A stretch of 39,692 nucleotides of DNA from Niveispirillum sp. (GCF_017996735.1 NZ_JAGOGJ010000061.1:1-39692), one strand, 5' to 3'. Counted from the stretch's first letter, positions 1-7,954 are shown. Notes: generated from the sequence alone by a model not told the origin. Translations and numbers: made by a program.

Positions 1-240
1 GCGCGGGCATCGGCGGTGGAGGAGGCGTTGAACAATGGCGACCTGAAGGCCGCCAAGGATGGTTCCCATTCCCTGAAAGGGTCCGCCAATGGTGTCGGTG
101 CCGTGGCGCTGGGCGATCTTTTTGCCCGGATCGAAGCGGCCCTGAAACAGGGAGACGAGGACACGGCGCAGGATTTGCGCTGGAACATCGCCCAGTCCTT
201 CGAGGATTTGCGGCATCAGATCAAGATCGTGAAGGGATGA
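1..240 (+). CDS. Hpt domain phosphotransfer protein (3' end only)
   Basis: The reading frame is open from the first base, so the gene begins upstream of the window and only the last 79 residues are seen. They contain the Hpt signature HSLKGSA (His at fragment residue 23) followed by amphipathic helices, as expected for the four-helix Hpt bundle that relays phosphate between a hybrid histidine kinase and a receiver. It could be a free Hpt protein or the C-terminal Hpt domain of a larger hybrid kinase; the window cannot tell. The stop codon lies 7 nt before a receiver-domain gene, whose ribosome-binding sequence (GAAGGGATGA) overlaps the Hpt stop, so the two are probably translationally coupled partners. 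The Hpt identity is secure; the partner relationship is inferred. Confidence 0.85.
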   Translation, partial: ARASAVEEALNNGDLKAAKDGSHSLKGSANGVGAVALGDLFARIEAALKQGDEDTAQDLRWNIAQSFEDLRHQIKIVKG

Positions 241-247
241 CGGCGCC

Positions 248-655
248 ATGGCCGATATTGATTTCGCCAAACTGAAGGTTCTGGTCGTCGATGATGACCA
301 GTTCTATCGCGGCATCCTGAAAAGGCTGCTGTTCCAGGCCGGCGTGCGCATGATTGCGGAGGCGGAGAATGGCGAGGCAGCCATCACCTCCATCACCCGG
401 CTGAAACCCGACGCGGTGCTGTGCGACATCGAAATGGAACCCGTGGACGGGATCGAGGTGCTGCGCCGTGTCCGGTCGGTCGATATCCGGCAGATCGCCA
501 CCACGCCCATCGTCATGGTCACCAGCCACGCGACCAGCGACCTTGTGAAACAGGCGATCCAGTATCAGGCGTCCGGCTATCTGGTGAAACCGGTGTCACT
601 GACCGACATCCAAAAGCGCCTGACCGTAGCCATCCAGACAAGGCCGGATGCGTAA
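248..655 (+). CDS. stand-alone response regulator receiver (CheY-like)
   Basis: This is a 135-aa protein consisting of essentially one receiver domain. The acidic pocket is at D15/D16 (VVDDD), the phospho-acceptor at D60 (LCDIEM), the switch Thr at T92 (VMVTSH) and the conserved Lys at K114 (LVKPVS). There is no output domain, so it must act by protein-protein contact, as CheY-like or phosphorelay intermediates do. It follows an Hpt-encoding gene with a 7-nt gap, which makes phosphate transfer between the two proteins likely (inference). Length and residues are complete and normal for the family. The downstream sugar dehydrogenase gene starts 72 nt later with its own ribosome-binding site and need not be co-regulated. 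Confidence 0.9.
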   Translation: MADIDFAKLKVLVVDDDQFYRGILKRLLFQAGVRMIAEAENGEAAITSITRLKPDAVLCDIEMEPVDGIEVLRRVRSVDIRQIATTPIVMVTSHATSDLVKQAIQYQASGYLVKPVSLTDIQKRLTVAIQTRPDA

Positions 656-727
656 TTGGCCTTGTTCGGGGCGGGTAAAATCCCCACATTGCGGACAAAT
701 CCATGTTCCGACGGGAGAATTGCCCCC

Positions 728-1903
728 ATGTCCCTGACCGGGAAGACCCTGGCCGCCATCGCCGTCATGCTGATGACCGGTACCGCCGCCATCGCCGCGC
801 CCCAGGAATTCACCACCTTCCCCGCGCCCAAGGCGCGGCACGATGTGAAGGTGACGGTGGTGGCGGAAGGGCTGGACACGCCCTGGGCCATCGCCTTCAT
901 GCCGGATGGGCGCATCCTGGTCACTGAACGCACGGGCACTATCCGCGTCATCAAGGATGGCAAGCTGCTGGCTGATCCGGTCGCCGGCCTGCCGAAGATC
1001 GAGGAATTCAAGCAGGGCGGGCTTCTGGATATCGCGCTGGACCCCGACTATGCCCAGAACCGCTTCGTCTATCTCTCCTTCATGGAGAAGGCGGTGAAGG
1101 GCCCGGATGCCAAGCCGCGCGATCAGGACAAGGGCAACCGCACCGTCATCGCCCGTTTCACCGACGATGGCACCGCCTTCAAGGACATGAAGGTGCTGTT
1201 CAAGGGATCGCTGGTCGATAGCGGCCTGCATTTCGGCAGCCGCTTTGCCTTTGACACGGAAGGCCATATCTATTTCGGCATTGGCGAGCGGGGGTCACAG
1301 GACCGGGCGCAGGATCTGATGGATGCCGCCGGCAAGGTGTTCCGCCTGAATCGGGACGGAACCGTGCCCGCCGACAACCCGTTCGTGGGCCGGTCGGATG
1401 CGCTGCCGGAGATTTTCACCTATGGCAACCGCAATCCCCAGGGCCTGGCCACCCAGCCCGGCACAGGCCTGATCTGGGAAAGCGAGCATGGGCCGCAGGG
1501 CGGGGATGAGATCAACATCATCCGCCCCGGCACCAATTACGGCTGGCCCGTCATCACCTATGGCAAGACCTATGGCCTTGGCCTGAAGATTGGCGAAGGC
1601 ACCGAAAAGGCCGGCATGGCACAGCCGGAACTGTATTTCGTGCCCTCGCTGGCCCTGGCCGGCATGACCTTCTATGATGGCGGCGCCCTGCCCTTCTGGC
1701 GGGGGGACCTGATTGTCGGCCTGCTGGCCGGCGGCATCGCGCGGCTGGACGTGGAAGGCGACAAGGTCGTGGCCACCGAACGGCTGTTGACCGACGAACT
1801 GCCCCGCACCCGCGACGTAGCGGTCGGCCCCGACGGGCGCCTGTATGCCCTGATCGAAGCCGGCGCCCCGGATGGCAAGCTGGTGCGCATCGACCGGAAG
1901 TGA
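728..1903 (+). CDS. periplasmic PQQ-dependent aldose sugar dehydrogenase (GSDH/YliI family)
   Basis: This is a 391-aa protein of the soluble glucose/sorbosone dehydrogenase family, six-bladed beta-propellers that use PQQ and calcium to oxidise aldoses in the periplasm. Seen in the sequence: a Sec signal peptide (MSLTGKTLAAIAVMLMTG, cleavage after ATAAIAA-type residues near 24), the TPWAIAFMPDGRILVTER blade start, the SGLHFGSRFAFD segment carrying the family catalytic His, and GNRNPQGLA and HGPQGGDEIN motifs. The ATG at 728 was chosen because GGGAGA lies 9 nt upstream and the signal peptide begins there; an in-frame TTG at 656 would add an implausible N-terminus. Length matches E. coli YliI-type enzymes. 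Substrate and electron acceptor cannot be read from sequence. It appears monocistronic. Confidence 0.88.
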   Translation: MSLTGKTLAAIAVMLMTGTAAIAAPQEFTTFPAPKARHDVKVTVVAEGLDTPWAIAFMPDGRILVTERTGTIRVIKDGKLLADPVAGLPKIEEFKQGGLLDIALDPDYAQNRFVYLSFMEKAVKGPDAKPRDQDKGNRTVIARFTDDGTAFKDMKVLFKGSLVDSGLHFGSRFAFDTEGHIYFGIGERGSQDRAQDLMDAAGKVFRLNRDGTVPADNPFVGRSDALPEIFTYGNRNPQGLATQPGTGLIWESEHGPQGGDEINIIRPGTNYGWPVITYGKTYGLGLKIGEGTEKAGMAQPELYFVPSLALAGMTFYDGGALPFWRGDLIVGLLAGGIARLDVEGDKVVATERLLTDELPRTRDVAVGPDGRLYALIEAGAPDGKLVRIDRK

Positions 1904-2046
1904 GAGCGGGGCGCGGTGCCCCCTGTTGACGCGTGAAGCGGGGCCGGATAATTTCGGCCCCGCAGTGGCGCTGCTTTCCGGTGACCGGATCTAAATCTAC
2001 GCCCCTTTGCGTACAGGTGAACGCAAGATGGGGAGATGTGCGCGCC

Positions 2047-2748
2047 ATGACCGATCACGACCAGACCCTTGCCACCAACCAGGCCGGCTATGACCGCTGG
2101 GCAAGGCTTTATGACCGGTATCCGAACCCGACGGTCGCGGCCGATGAACTGGCCTTTCCGCCGCTCTGGTCACATCTGCGCGGATTGAATGTTCTGGAAA
2201 TCGGCTGCGGCACCGGGCGCCATACGCTGCGGCTGGCGCGGGCCGGCAACCGGGTCACGGGCGTGGACCTGTCGGCCGGCATGCTGGCACAGGCGCGGGC
2301 GAAGCTGTCGGGCTTTCCGGTGACGCTGATCCAGGGCGATGTAATGGCCGGGATCGAGATTCCGGGCCTTCCCTTTGATGCCGCGCTGACGGCCCTGGTC
2401 ATCGAACATATCGGCGATCTGGCCGGATTCTTCAGGCGGGTTCACGACCTGCTGCGGCCGGGCGGCGCCTTCTACATCTCCGAAATCCATCCGGACCGCA
2501 CGGCGGCCGGAACCTTCGCCCATTTCCGGGACGAAGACGGAACCGAGGTGGCGCTGGCCGGCTACCCGCATTGTGCGGACGGGGTGGAAGCTGCGGCCCG
2601 CGCCGCCGGCCTGATCCTGGCCGACAGCCGCGATGTGAAGGGGGATGAGGCCCTGGCGGCGCTGAACCCGAAATGGGAGCGGCATAAGGGCCGGAACATG
2701 CTGAAAATCTGGGTGCTGCGCCGGCCTGTTGACACCAGCGGCCCTTAA
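2047..2748 (+). CDS. class I SAM-dependent methyltransferase
   Basis: This 233-aa protein has a Rossmann methyltransferase fold. Motif I is VLEIGCGTGRHT, followed by the acidic loop VTGVDLS, motif GDVM, and the post-motif ALTALVIEHIGDL with LLRPGG. This places it in the UbiE/Methyltransf_11/25 group, which methylates small molecules; the substrate is unknown. The N-terminal segment (YDRWARLYDRYPNP) is typical of these enzymes. The ATG at 2047 is preferred over an upstream in-frame start because GGGGAG precedes it by 11 nt and homologues begin just before this segment. It is followed by a short inverted repeat and then by a convergent thioesterase gene, so it is probably a single-gene unit. 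Confidence 0.85.
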   Translation: MTDHDQTLATNQAGYDRWARLYDRYPNPTVAADELAFPPLWSHLRGLNVLEIGCGTGRHTLRLARAGNRVTGVDLSAGMLAQARAKLSGFPVTLIQGDVMAGIEIPGLPFDAALTALVIEHIGDLAGFFRRVHDLLRPGGAFYISEIHPDRTAAGTFAHFRDEDGTEVALAGYPHCADGVEAAARAAGLILADSRDVKGDEALAALNPKWERHKGRNMLKIWVLRRPVDTSGP

Positions 2749-2766
2749 ATCCCGACCCAACGGGAT
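2749..2766 (+). terminator. possible weak terminator hairpin
   Basis: ATCCCG and CGGGAT are separated by 6 nt immediately after the methyltransferase stop. The stem is only 6 bp and there is no clear T-run, so termination activity is uncertain. Confidence 0.3.
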
Positions 2767-2811
2767 CAAAGGGCTTCGGCGGCGATCATGAATTATGACA
2801 GGTGTGACACA

Positions 2812-3219
2812 TCACACCGCGACGGAGTCGGGCGGCGCCACCGGACGGGGCCGCCCGTCCTTGCCCAGCGCCACATAGGTGAAGACCCCTTCCGTCACCT
2901 TGTAGGCCGTGCCGTCATAGCGGCGCACCCAGACATCCACCCGTACCCGGATGGAGGTATTGCCGATCCGCTCCACCGCCGTATAGCAGTTGACCTCGTC
3001 CCCCACGGCAATGGGGCGGTGGAATTTCATCGCCTCCACCCCGATGGTGGCCACCGGCCCCCGCGCGGCGCGGATGGCGGGGGCCGCTCCGGCCAGATCC
3101 ATCTGCGACATCACCCAGCCGCCGAAGACCTGACCATTGCCGTTCAGATCGGCCGGCATGGCGAAGGTGCGCATGGAGGGGGCATCACGGTCGAAATCCG
3201 GCATGCGTTCCTGGCTCAT
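2812..3219 (-). CDS. yciA: acyl-CoA thioesterase, YciA-type hotdog protein
   Basis: This 135-aa single hotdog domain strongly resembles YciA, a broad-range acyl-CoA thioesterase acting in the cytoplasm. Diagnostic segments are MRTFAMPADLNGNGQVFGGW, MSQMDLAGA (carrying the catalytic Asp of the family) and VEAMKFHRPIAVGDEV. Length is typical. GAGGGAGTGCC precedes the ATG, a good ribosome-binding site. The gene lies divergent to parE with about 100 nt between their starts. It probably hydrolyses surplus acyl-CoA, but the preferred chain length is not predictable from sequence. Confidence 0.9.
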   Translation of the reverse strand: MSQERMPDFDRDAPSMRTFAMPADLNGNGQVFGGWVMSQMDLAGAAPAIRAARGPVATIGVEAMKFHRPIAVGDEVNCYTAVERIGNTSIRVRVDVWVRRYDGTAYKVTEGVFTYVALGKDGRPRPVAPPDSVAV

Positions 3220-3283
3220 GGTCTGGCACTCCCTCTGTCATCAAAATGTAGGGGTCTATATCGTCGGGAGACACCGCATCTCC

Positions 3284-3313
3284 TTGAACAAGAGCCCGAC
3301 CCATTCCTATAAT
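3284..3313 (+). promoter_or_regulatory. sigma70-type promoter abutting the parE start codon
   Basis: TTGAAC (3284-3289) and a perfect TATAAT (3308-3313) are separated by 18 nt. The -10 hexamer ends only 5 nt before the parE ATG, so transcription would begin at or within a base of the start codon. No Shine-Dalgarno sequence precedes the ATG. This suggests a leaderless parE mRNA. Confidence 0.65.
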
Positions 3314-3318
3314 GGCGC

Positions 3319-5310
3319 ATGAGCGACCTTTTCCAGAATACCGCCGCCAAGCAAGACAGCTATTCCGCCCAGGACATCGAGGTCCTGGAGGGGCTGGAAC
3401 CCGTCCGCCGCCGTCCCGGCATGTATATCGGCGGCACCGATGACCGTGCCTTGCACCATCTGGTGGCCGAAATCCTGGACAATGCCATGGATGAGGCCGT
3501 GGCCGGCCATGCCAGCCGCATCGACCTGGACCTGTCCGCCGACGGGACCGTGACGGTGCGCGACAATGGCCGTGGCATCCCCACCGACGAACACCCGAAA
3601 TATCCGGGAAAGTCGGCGCTGGAGGTGATCTTCACCACCCTGCATTCCGGCGGCAAGTTCTCCGGCAAGGTCTATGCGACGTCGGGCGGCCTGCATGGCG
3701 TCGGCTCGGCCGTTGTGAACGCGCTCTCCGACCGGCTGCATGTGGAGGTGGCGCGCGACCGCCAGCTTTATACCCAGACCTTCTCCCGTGGGCTGTCGCT
3801 GGGGCCGCTGACCCATGCGGGCCCGGTGCAGAACCGGCGCGGCACCACCGTCAGTTTCCATCCCGATGCGGAGATTTTCGGGGCGGAAGCGCATTTCAAG
3901 CCGGAACGGCTCTACCGCCTGTGCCGGTCCAAGGCCTATCTCTATCGCGGCGTGGAAATCCGCTGGTCCTGCGACACGGCCCTGATCAATGCCGACAGCG
4001 GTGTGCCGGCGGCAGAGGTGCTGCATTTCCCCAACGGCCTGCTGGATTATCTGAACGGCACGCTGAAAAGCCGGACCACCGTTACGCCCCTGCCCTTTGC
4101 CGGACAGGCGGATTTTCCGGGAGAGGCGGGGCGCGTGGAATGGGCCATCGCCTGGCCGGAGGATGATGAAGGTTTCAGCCACACCTACTGCAACACCATC
4201 CCCACCCCGCTGGGCGGCACGCATGAGGTGGGGCTGCGCGGCGCCCTGACGCGCGGCATCAAATCCTATGGCGACATGCTGGGCAACAAGCGGGCGGCCA
4301 GCATCACGGCCGAAGACGTGATGGAAGGCGCCACCATCCTGCTGTCCGTCTTCATCCGCGACCCGCATTTCCAAGGCCAGACCAAGGAACGGCTGGTCAG
4401 CGCCGATGCGCAGAAGCTGACCGAAAACGCCATCAAGGACCGGTTCGACCATTGGCTGTCGGGATCGCCCGACGCCGCCAAGGGCCTGATCGAACGGTTG
4501 ATTGAAAAGGCGGAGGAGCGGGCGCGCAAAAAGGCGCAGAAGGAGATGGCGCGCAAGACGCCGACCCGTCGCCTGCGCCTGCCCGGCAAGCTGGCCGATT
4601 GTTCGCGCCAGAGCGCCGAGGATACCGAGATCTTCATCGTGGAGGGCGATTCGGCCGGCGGGTCCGCCAAACAGGCCCGAAGCCGCGAGACCCAGGCCAT
4701 CCTGCCACTGCGCGGCAAGATCCTGAACGTGGCCTCGGCCAGCGTGGACAAGCTGCGCGGCAACCAGGAACTGGCCGATCTGGCCCAGGCGCTGGGCTGT
4801 GGCACCGGCAAGGAATTCAGCGTCGACAAGCTGCGCTATGAACGCGTCATCATCATGACCGACGCCGACGTGGACGGCGCCCATATCGCCTCGTTGCTGA
4901 TGACCTTCTTCTATCGCGAGATGCCGGCCCTGATCCAGCAGGGGCACCTGTACCTGGCATTGCCCCCGCTCTATCGACTGGCCGGCGGCGGCAACACGCG
5001 CTATGCCCGCGACGATGCGCATAAGGACGAGTTGATGAAGACCGTCTTCAAGTCGGTCAAGGGCAAGGTGGAAATCAGCCGCTTCAAGGGCCTGGGCGAA
5101 ATGCCGCCCGCGCAATTGAAGGAAACCACCATGGACCCGAAAAAGCGCACCCTGCTGCGCGTCGTGGTCCCCGACCTGCGCGACCCCGATCAGCAGGACG
5201 ATGTCGAGGAAACCAAGGCGCTGGTAGAAAGCCTGATGGGCCGCAAGCCGGAGCTGCGTTTCAAGTTTATTACGGAGAATGCGAAATTTGCGCAGGATTT
5301 GGATGTGTAA
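3319..5310 (+). CDS. parE: DNA topoisomerase IV subunit B
   Basis: This 663-aa protein is a GHKL-ATPase type II topoisomerase subunit, which with ParC decatenates daughter chromosomes. Seen in order: the QDIEVLEGLEPVRRRPGMYI leader, ATP-binding EILDNAMDEA and DNGRGIP motifs, the glycine loop SGGLHGVGSAVVNALS, the transducer with QTKERL, and the TOPRIM domain with EGDSAGG and the metal-binding DADVDGAH. The C-terminus is SRFKGLGEM followed by the conserved MDPKKRTLLRV stretch. It lacks the GyrB insertion and starts directly at the ATPase domain, which favours ParE over GyrB. The ATG at 3319 has no Shine-Dalgarno and sits next to a strong -10 box. The gene is followed by the AT-rich accessory patch. 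Confidence 0.95.
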   Translation: MSDLFQNTAAKQDSYSAQDIEVLEGLEPVRRRPGMYIGGTDDRALHHLVAEILDNAMDEAVAGHASRIDLDLSADGTVTVRDNGRGIPTDEHPKYPGKSALEVIFTTLHSGGKFSGKVYATSGGLHGVGSAVVNALSDRLHVEVARDRQLYTQTFSRGLSLGPLTHAGPVQNRRGTTVSFHPDAEIFGAEAHFKPERLYRLCRSKAYLYRGVEIRWSCDTALINADSGVPAAEVLHFPNGLLDYLNGTLKSRTTVTPLPFAGQADFPGEAGRVEWAIAWPEDDEGFSHTYCNTIPTPLGGTHEVGLRGALTRGIKSYGDMLGNKRAASITAEDVMEGATILLSVFIRDPHFQGQTKERLVSADAQKLTENAIKDRFDHWLSGSPDAAKGLIERLIEKAEERARKKAQKEMARKTPTRRLRLPGKLADCSRQSAEDTEIFIVEGDSAGGSAKQARSRETQAILPLRGKILNVASASVDKLRGNQELADLAQALGCGTGKEFSVDKLRYERVIIMTDADVDGAHIASLLMTFFYREMPALIQQGHLYLALPPLYRLAGGGNTRYARDDAHKDELMKTVFKSVKGKVEISRFKGLGEMPPAQLKETTMDPKKRTLLRVVVPDLRDPDQQDDVEETKALVESLMGRKPELRFKFITENAKFAQDLDV

Positions 5311-5330
5311 CTAGGAAATATTCATCCTAG
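5311..5330 (+). terminator. possible parE terminator hairpin
   Basis: CTAGGA (5311-5316) and TCCTAG (5325-5330) pair directly after the parE stop and are followed by a T-rich stretch (ACATATTTGTTTG). The stem is short, so confidence is low. Confidence 0.35.
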
Positions 5331-5343
5331 ACATATTTGTTTG

Positions 5344-5814
5344 TCAATGACCGGGGGCTAGGCCACGCGATTCACTCGCTCCAACCTTTTCATCGACTAT
5401 AGTATCAAGATCATTCAAGATAGAAAAGACACCCTCCCAATTGAGCATCGGAAAATTGTCATCTTTACTCATATAGCGAAATGTCAAATTCTCGTGCCCA
5501 GGCGCAAGATCTTGGACCAAGCCTTCTAAACCATGTAAAGATGGTAGAGATTCTTTCTTTGCCTCTTCATATAGTTTTGAAATTTTATGACCATATCTAC
5601 GCACATTTTCTGATGGTCGACCACTTTCCAATAGCCAAGACTTAAAATAAAGCTCCAGCGCGAATCCACATAACATATACATGGATGGCAACGTTAAAAT
5701 CTCTCTACTTGGAGAATTTCTTTCCGGATTTCGGAAAATCATGATTGATGATTGAAAATACCCTTTTGCAACATGATATCTATCAATCGCCTCTTCCACT
5801 GAGATCACCCTCAT
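5344..5814 (-). CDS. AT-rich hypothetical protein, possible HEPN-like helical domain
   Basis: This is a 156-aa predicted helical protein. The combination LCGFALELYFKSWL followed ~20 residues later by YGHKISKLYEEA resembles HEPN-domain proteins, where an ALEL-x-KA helix precedes a GH-x-L-x-KL helix. A canonical R-x4-6-H ribonuclease motif is not obvious (the nearest is VRRYGH), so catalytic activity is doubtful. The coding and flanking DNA is clearly AT-rich compared with parE and mnmA, which points to horizontal acquisition. It lies beside toxin-antitoxin remnants, which suits a defence or TA origin, but no nucleotidyltransferase partner is present. The ATG at 5814 has only a weak AAG upstream; a GTG a few codons in, preceded by GAGGG, is an alternative. 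The gene is likely real; the function is tentative. Confidence 0.6.
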   Translation of the reverse strand: MRVISVEEAIDRYHVAKGYFQSSIMIFRNPERNSPSREILTLPSMYMLCGFALELYFKSWLLESGRPSENVRRYGHKISKLYEEAKKESLPSLHGLEGLVQDLAPGHENLTFRYMSKDDNFPMLNWEGVFSILNDLDTIVDEKVGASESRGLAPGH

Positions 5815-5963
5815 TACTTGTAAAAATTCGGTTTTTGATGATACCAGAAGTAGTGCTATTTTTATTCGAAATTTGAGTCATAAGTTTATTAATTATTATC
5901 ATCCAAGCCATCACGTTACGCAGTGCCGTAGTTCTTCATGATCAATTCAAAAAGGCACGGGAG

Positions 5964-6271
5964 ATGTGGAATGATCAAGCCGATCGATCCATCAGCGCCG
6001 ATATTCTCGAAGGTCTGGGCGAATACATCGACTATATCGGTGGCAACCCAACGGATGTTTGCCCCAACCACGTCGCTATCGTCCCCAAGGTCGATGTCCA
6101 CTCCATCCATCAATCCACAAGTCTCAGCCAAGCGGAGTTCGCTTCGCGCTGCCCATCGACACCTTGCCCAAGTGGGAGCGCGGAGAGCGGGAACCGGATG
6201 CGGCCAGTCGTGCCTATCTGACACTTACCCATCGCGATCCGGAGACAGTGACGAAGACAGTGGCCGCGTAA
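5964..6271 (+). pseudogene. HTH (XRE/HigA-like) antitoxin remnant, frameshifted
   Basis: Two overlapping frames together spell one antitoxin-type regulator. The first gives ILEGLGEYIDYIGGNP, then VPKVDVHSIH and LSQAEFAS; near 6148-6152 the homology moves to another frame, reading FALPIDTLPKWERGEREPD and then YLTLTHRDPETV up to TAA at 6271. That order (helical leader, valine-rich V-x-VDV-x-I strand, LSQAEFA helix-turn-helix, WE-x-G-R-x-PD, YL-x-L-x-RDPE-x-V) is the standard layout of XRE antitoxins paired with HigB/RelE toxins. A small indel (consistent with loss of 1, 4 or 7 nt) separates the frames. No toxin gene is visible upstream. GGGAG abuts the ATG at 5964. It ends 3 nt from the end of the convergent toxin remnant. 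Confidence 0.7.
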
Positions 6272-6274
6272 TCC

Positions 6275-6572
6275 TCATCTCAGATAATGCAGCGACAAAT
6301 CCATCCGCTGATGCAGGATACGCAGCACTTCCGTTACGCCTTCACGCAGGCGATAAACCACCACATGCCGCTCCACCAGGATGGATCGGCTGCCCGGTGA
6401 ATATTCGTCCTGCGCGCGGCTGCCCAACAGGAACGGGTCTTCAGCGATCCGGTCGAATTGCTTGATCAGCGTGGCCTTGTATCCAGGCTTGTCCATCGCC
6501 CCACTGATGCGCCGTATATTCAGCGATGCTGAGAAGGTCTCTGGCAGCAGGTTCGGTCAGCCGCCACGGCAT
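6275..6572 (-). pseudogene. parE-like toxin: RelE/ParE-family toxin, frameshifted
   Basis: Reading from an ATG at 6572, 5 nt after the antitoxin stop, the frame gives MPWRLTEPAARDLLSIAEY, then TAHQWGDGQAW. Near 6482 it must change frame to continue as YKATLIKQFDRIAEDPFLLG, then PGSRSILVERHVVVYRL and EVLRILHQRMD, ending at 6275. The composite is a full ~98-residue ParE-type toxin (A-x-x-DL-x-x-I-x-x-Y, PLLG-like turn, RS-x-x-x-x-HVV-x-YR, VLRILH-x-RMD), a family that poisons DNA gyrase or cleaves ribosome-bound mRNA. The frameshift (net +1 or -2) removes the first ~30 residues from the conserved part. A 73-aa product from an internal ATG at 6496 is possible but would lack the N-terminal helices. 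A sequencing error is the main alternative explanation. Confidence 0.7.
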
Positions 6573-6577
6573 AACGG

Positions 6578-6838
6578 TCAGTTGCCTTTGGCAACCGGCT
6601 GTTTGGCGCGGGCGATCCCGATCTCAAATATCTCATCCATGGAAAGCGTCGTGAAGTTGCCGGCATCGGCCGCCGCGGCCCCTTCAAGGATGGCCGCACG
6701 GATCGCTTCCTTTTCGACCCGGATCAATTCCGCGTCCAGGGCATCCCCCAGGATGGACACAGCGCTTCGCCCGGTCAGGGCCTGAAGCCTTGCCAGGGTG
6801 TCGGCGGTGCTGTCGTCAAGGTCGATATGTCCTGCCAT
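6578..6838 (-). CDS. ParD/RHH-type antitoxin
   Basis: This 86-aa protein begins with a short beta strand and helix-turn-helix-like segment (HIDLDDSTADTLARLQALTG and RSAVSILGDALDAELI) typical of ribbon-helix-helix antitoxins. It continues with an acidic-alanine linker (AAILEGAAAADAGNFTTLSM) and the MDEIFEIGIARAKQ tail found in antitoxins that wrap a ParE toxin. The stop lies 5 nt before the reconstructed toxin start, the expected antitoxin-first operon order. The antitoxin frame is intact while its toxin is frameshifted, so this is probably an orphaned antitoxin. It should act as dimeric autorepressor and toxin neutraliser (family knowledge). Confidence 0.75.
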   Translation of the reverse strand: MAGHIDLDDSTADTLARLQALTGRSAVSILGDALDAELIRVEKEAIRAAILEGAAAADAGNFTTLSMDEIFEIGIARAKQPVAKGN

Positions 6839-6886
6839 GATCTGAGTATGGGCGGCAGCGCGGTCACTGTCCAGTCCCCGGCCCGC

Positions 6887-7843
6887 TCAAACCCCACCCA
6901 AAAACGCCAGCAGCGCCGCGTTCACGGCTCCCGGTGCCTCCTGCTGTACCCAATGGCCCGCGCCGTCCACCAGGGTCGTGCCCCGGAAATCCGTGCAGGT
7001 CGTGCCCTCCATGGCCCGCAGCGCCTTGTTCATGCCGGGCATACGCAGCACGGCGTCCAGCTTTCCGGCGATGAAGCAGGCGGGCACGGTGATGGGGGCG
7101 CCATGCCAGGGGGCCGTCAGGGCCCAGTTGCGGTCCAGGTTGCGGTACCAGTTCAGGCCGCCGCGATAGCCGGTGCGGGCATAGGTGGCGGCGTAGGTTT
7201 GCAAATCCTCTTTACTCAGCCAGTCGGGCAGCGTGTCCACCGGCGGACATGTCTCCACCAGCCCCTGCCCGTCCGGGATCACCAGGGGCCAGCCCTTGCC
7301 AGCCGCCGCCGATGCACCGGAGGCACCGACCAGCAGGCGGCGATGGGTCTCATAGGGATCGCGCTCCAGATCGGCCTCCGCGACGCCCGGTTCCTGAAAC
7401 CAGACCATGTAGAACCGGTTCAGTCCCTGGGCGCGGGCCATGCCGACCAAGCTGCCCTTGTCCCCGCGCGGCGACCAGGGCACGGCCAAACCGGCCACGG
7501 CGCGGAACCGGTCCGGGCGCAGCAGGGCGGCATGCCAGGCGACGGGGGCACCCCAGTCATGGCCGATGATGGCGCAGCTTTCGATCTTCAGCGCATCCAG
7601 CAGACCCAGCATGTCGCCCACCAGATGCAGGATCGTATAATCCTCCACTGCCGCCGGCGCGTCGGTACCGCCGAAACCCCGCATGTCGGGCACGATCACC
7701 CGATATCCTGCGGCCACCAGCGCCGGCACCTGATGGCGCCAGCTATGCCCCAGTTCGGGCCAGCCATGGCAGAGCAGCAGGGCCGGCCCCTGCCCTTCAT
7801 CCCGATACGCGATGCTGATGCCGTTGGCGGTCACGGTGGGCAT
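6887..7843 (-). CDS. alpha/beta hydrolase, epoxide hydrolase-like
   Basis: This is a 318-aa alpha/beta-hydrolase. The oxyanion motif HGWPE and the nucleophile elbow GHDWGAP (Asp nucleophile) match soluble epoxide hydrolases and haloalkane-dehalogenase relatives. VPDMRGFGGTDAP is the usual strand-loop before the elbow. The cap domain follows, and GAGHWVQQEAP near the C-terminus supplies the catalytic His. The ATG at 7843 was chosen because GGGGAACG lies just upstream and homologues start at the PTVTANGI-like strand; an in-frame ATG at 7873 lacks any ribosome-binding site. The physiological substrate is unknown; fluoroacetate dehalogenases share the same motif, so that activity cannot be excluded. 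Confidence 0.85.
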   Translation of the reverse strand: MPTVTANGISIAYRDEGQGPALLLCHGWPELGHSWRHQVPALVAAGYRVIVPDMRGFGGTDAPAAVEDYTILHLVGDMLGLLDALKIESCAIIGHDWGAPVAWHAALLRPDRFRAVAGLAVPWSPRGDKGSLVGMARAQGLNRFYMVWFQEPGVAEADLERDPYETHRRLLVGASGASAAAGKGWPLVIPDGQGLVETCPPVDTLPDWLSKEDLQTYAATYARTGYRGGLNWYRNLDRNWALTAPWHGAPITVPACFIAGKLDAVLRMPGMNKALRAMEGTTCTDFRGTTLVDGAGHWVQQEAPGAVNAALLAFLGGV

Positions 7844-7917
7844 GGAGCGTTCCCCGGTTGCCTGTTCATTCAAACAAGTGTTTTACAGAAATCGGCATCG
7901 CGATACCAGCGGCTCAT

Positions 7918-7954
7918 ACCCGTTCCCGTTGAGCTTTTCTCAACAAGAACGGGT
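7918..7954. repeat. long imperfect hairpin in the hydrolase/mnmA divergent region
   Basis: ACCCGTT (7918-7924) and GTTGAG (7928-7933) pair with CTCAAC (7939-7944) and AACGGGT (7948-7954). This gives 13 bp interrupted by one symmetric 3x3 internal loop, around a 5-nt loop. It could be an operator or an RNA structure in a leader; there is no T-run on either side. Confidence 0.55.

Noticed and set aside
3307..5115. 602-aa open frame antisense to parE
   Set aside because: Shadow of parE, which carries all family motifs.
5916..6224. 102-aa minus-strand frame in the accessory patch
   Set aside because: Antisense to the HTH antitoxin remnant, whose motif order is far more specific.
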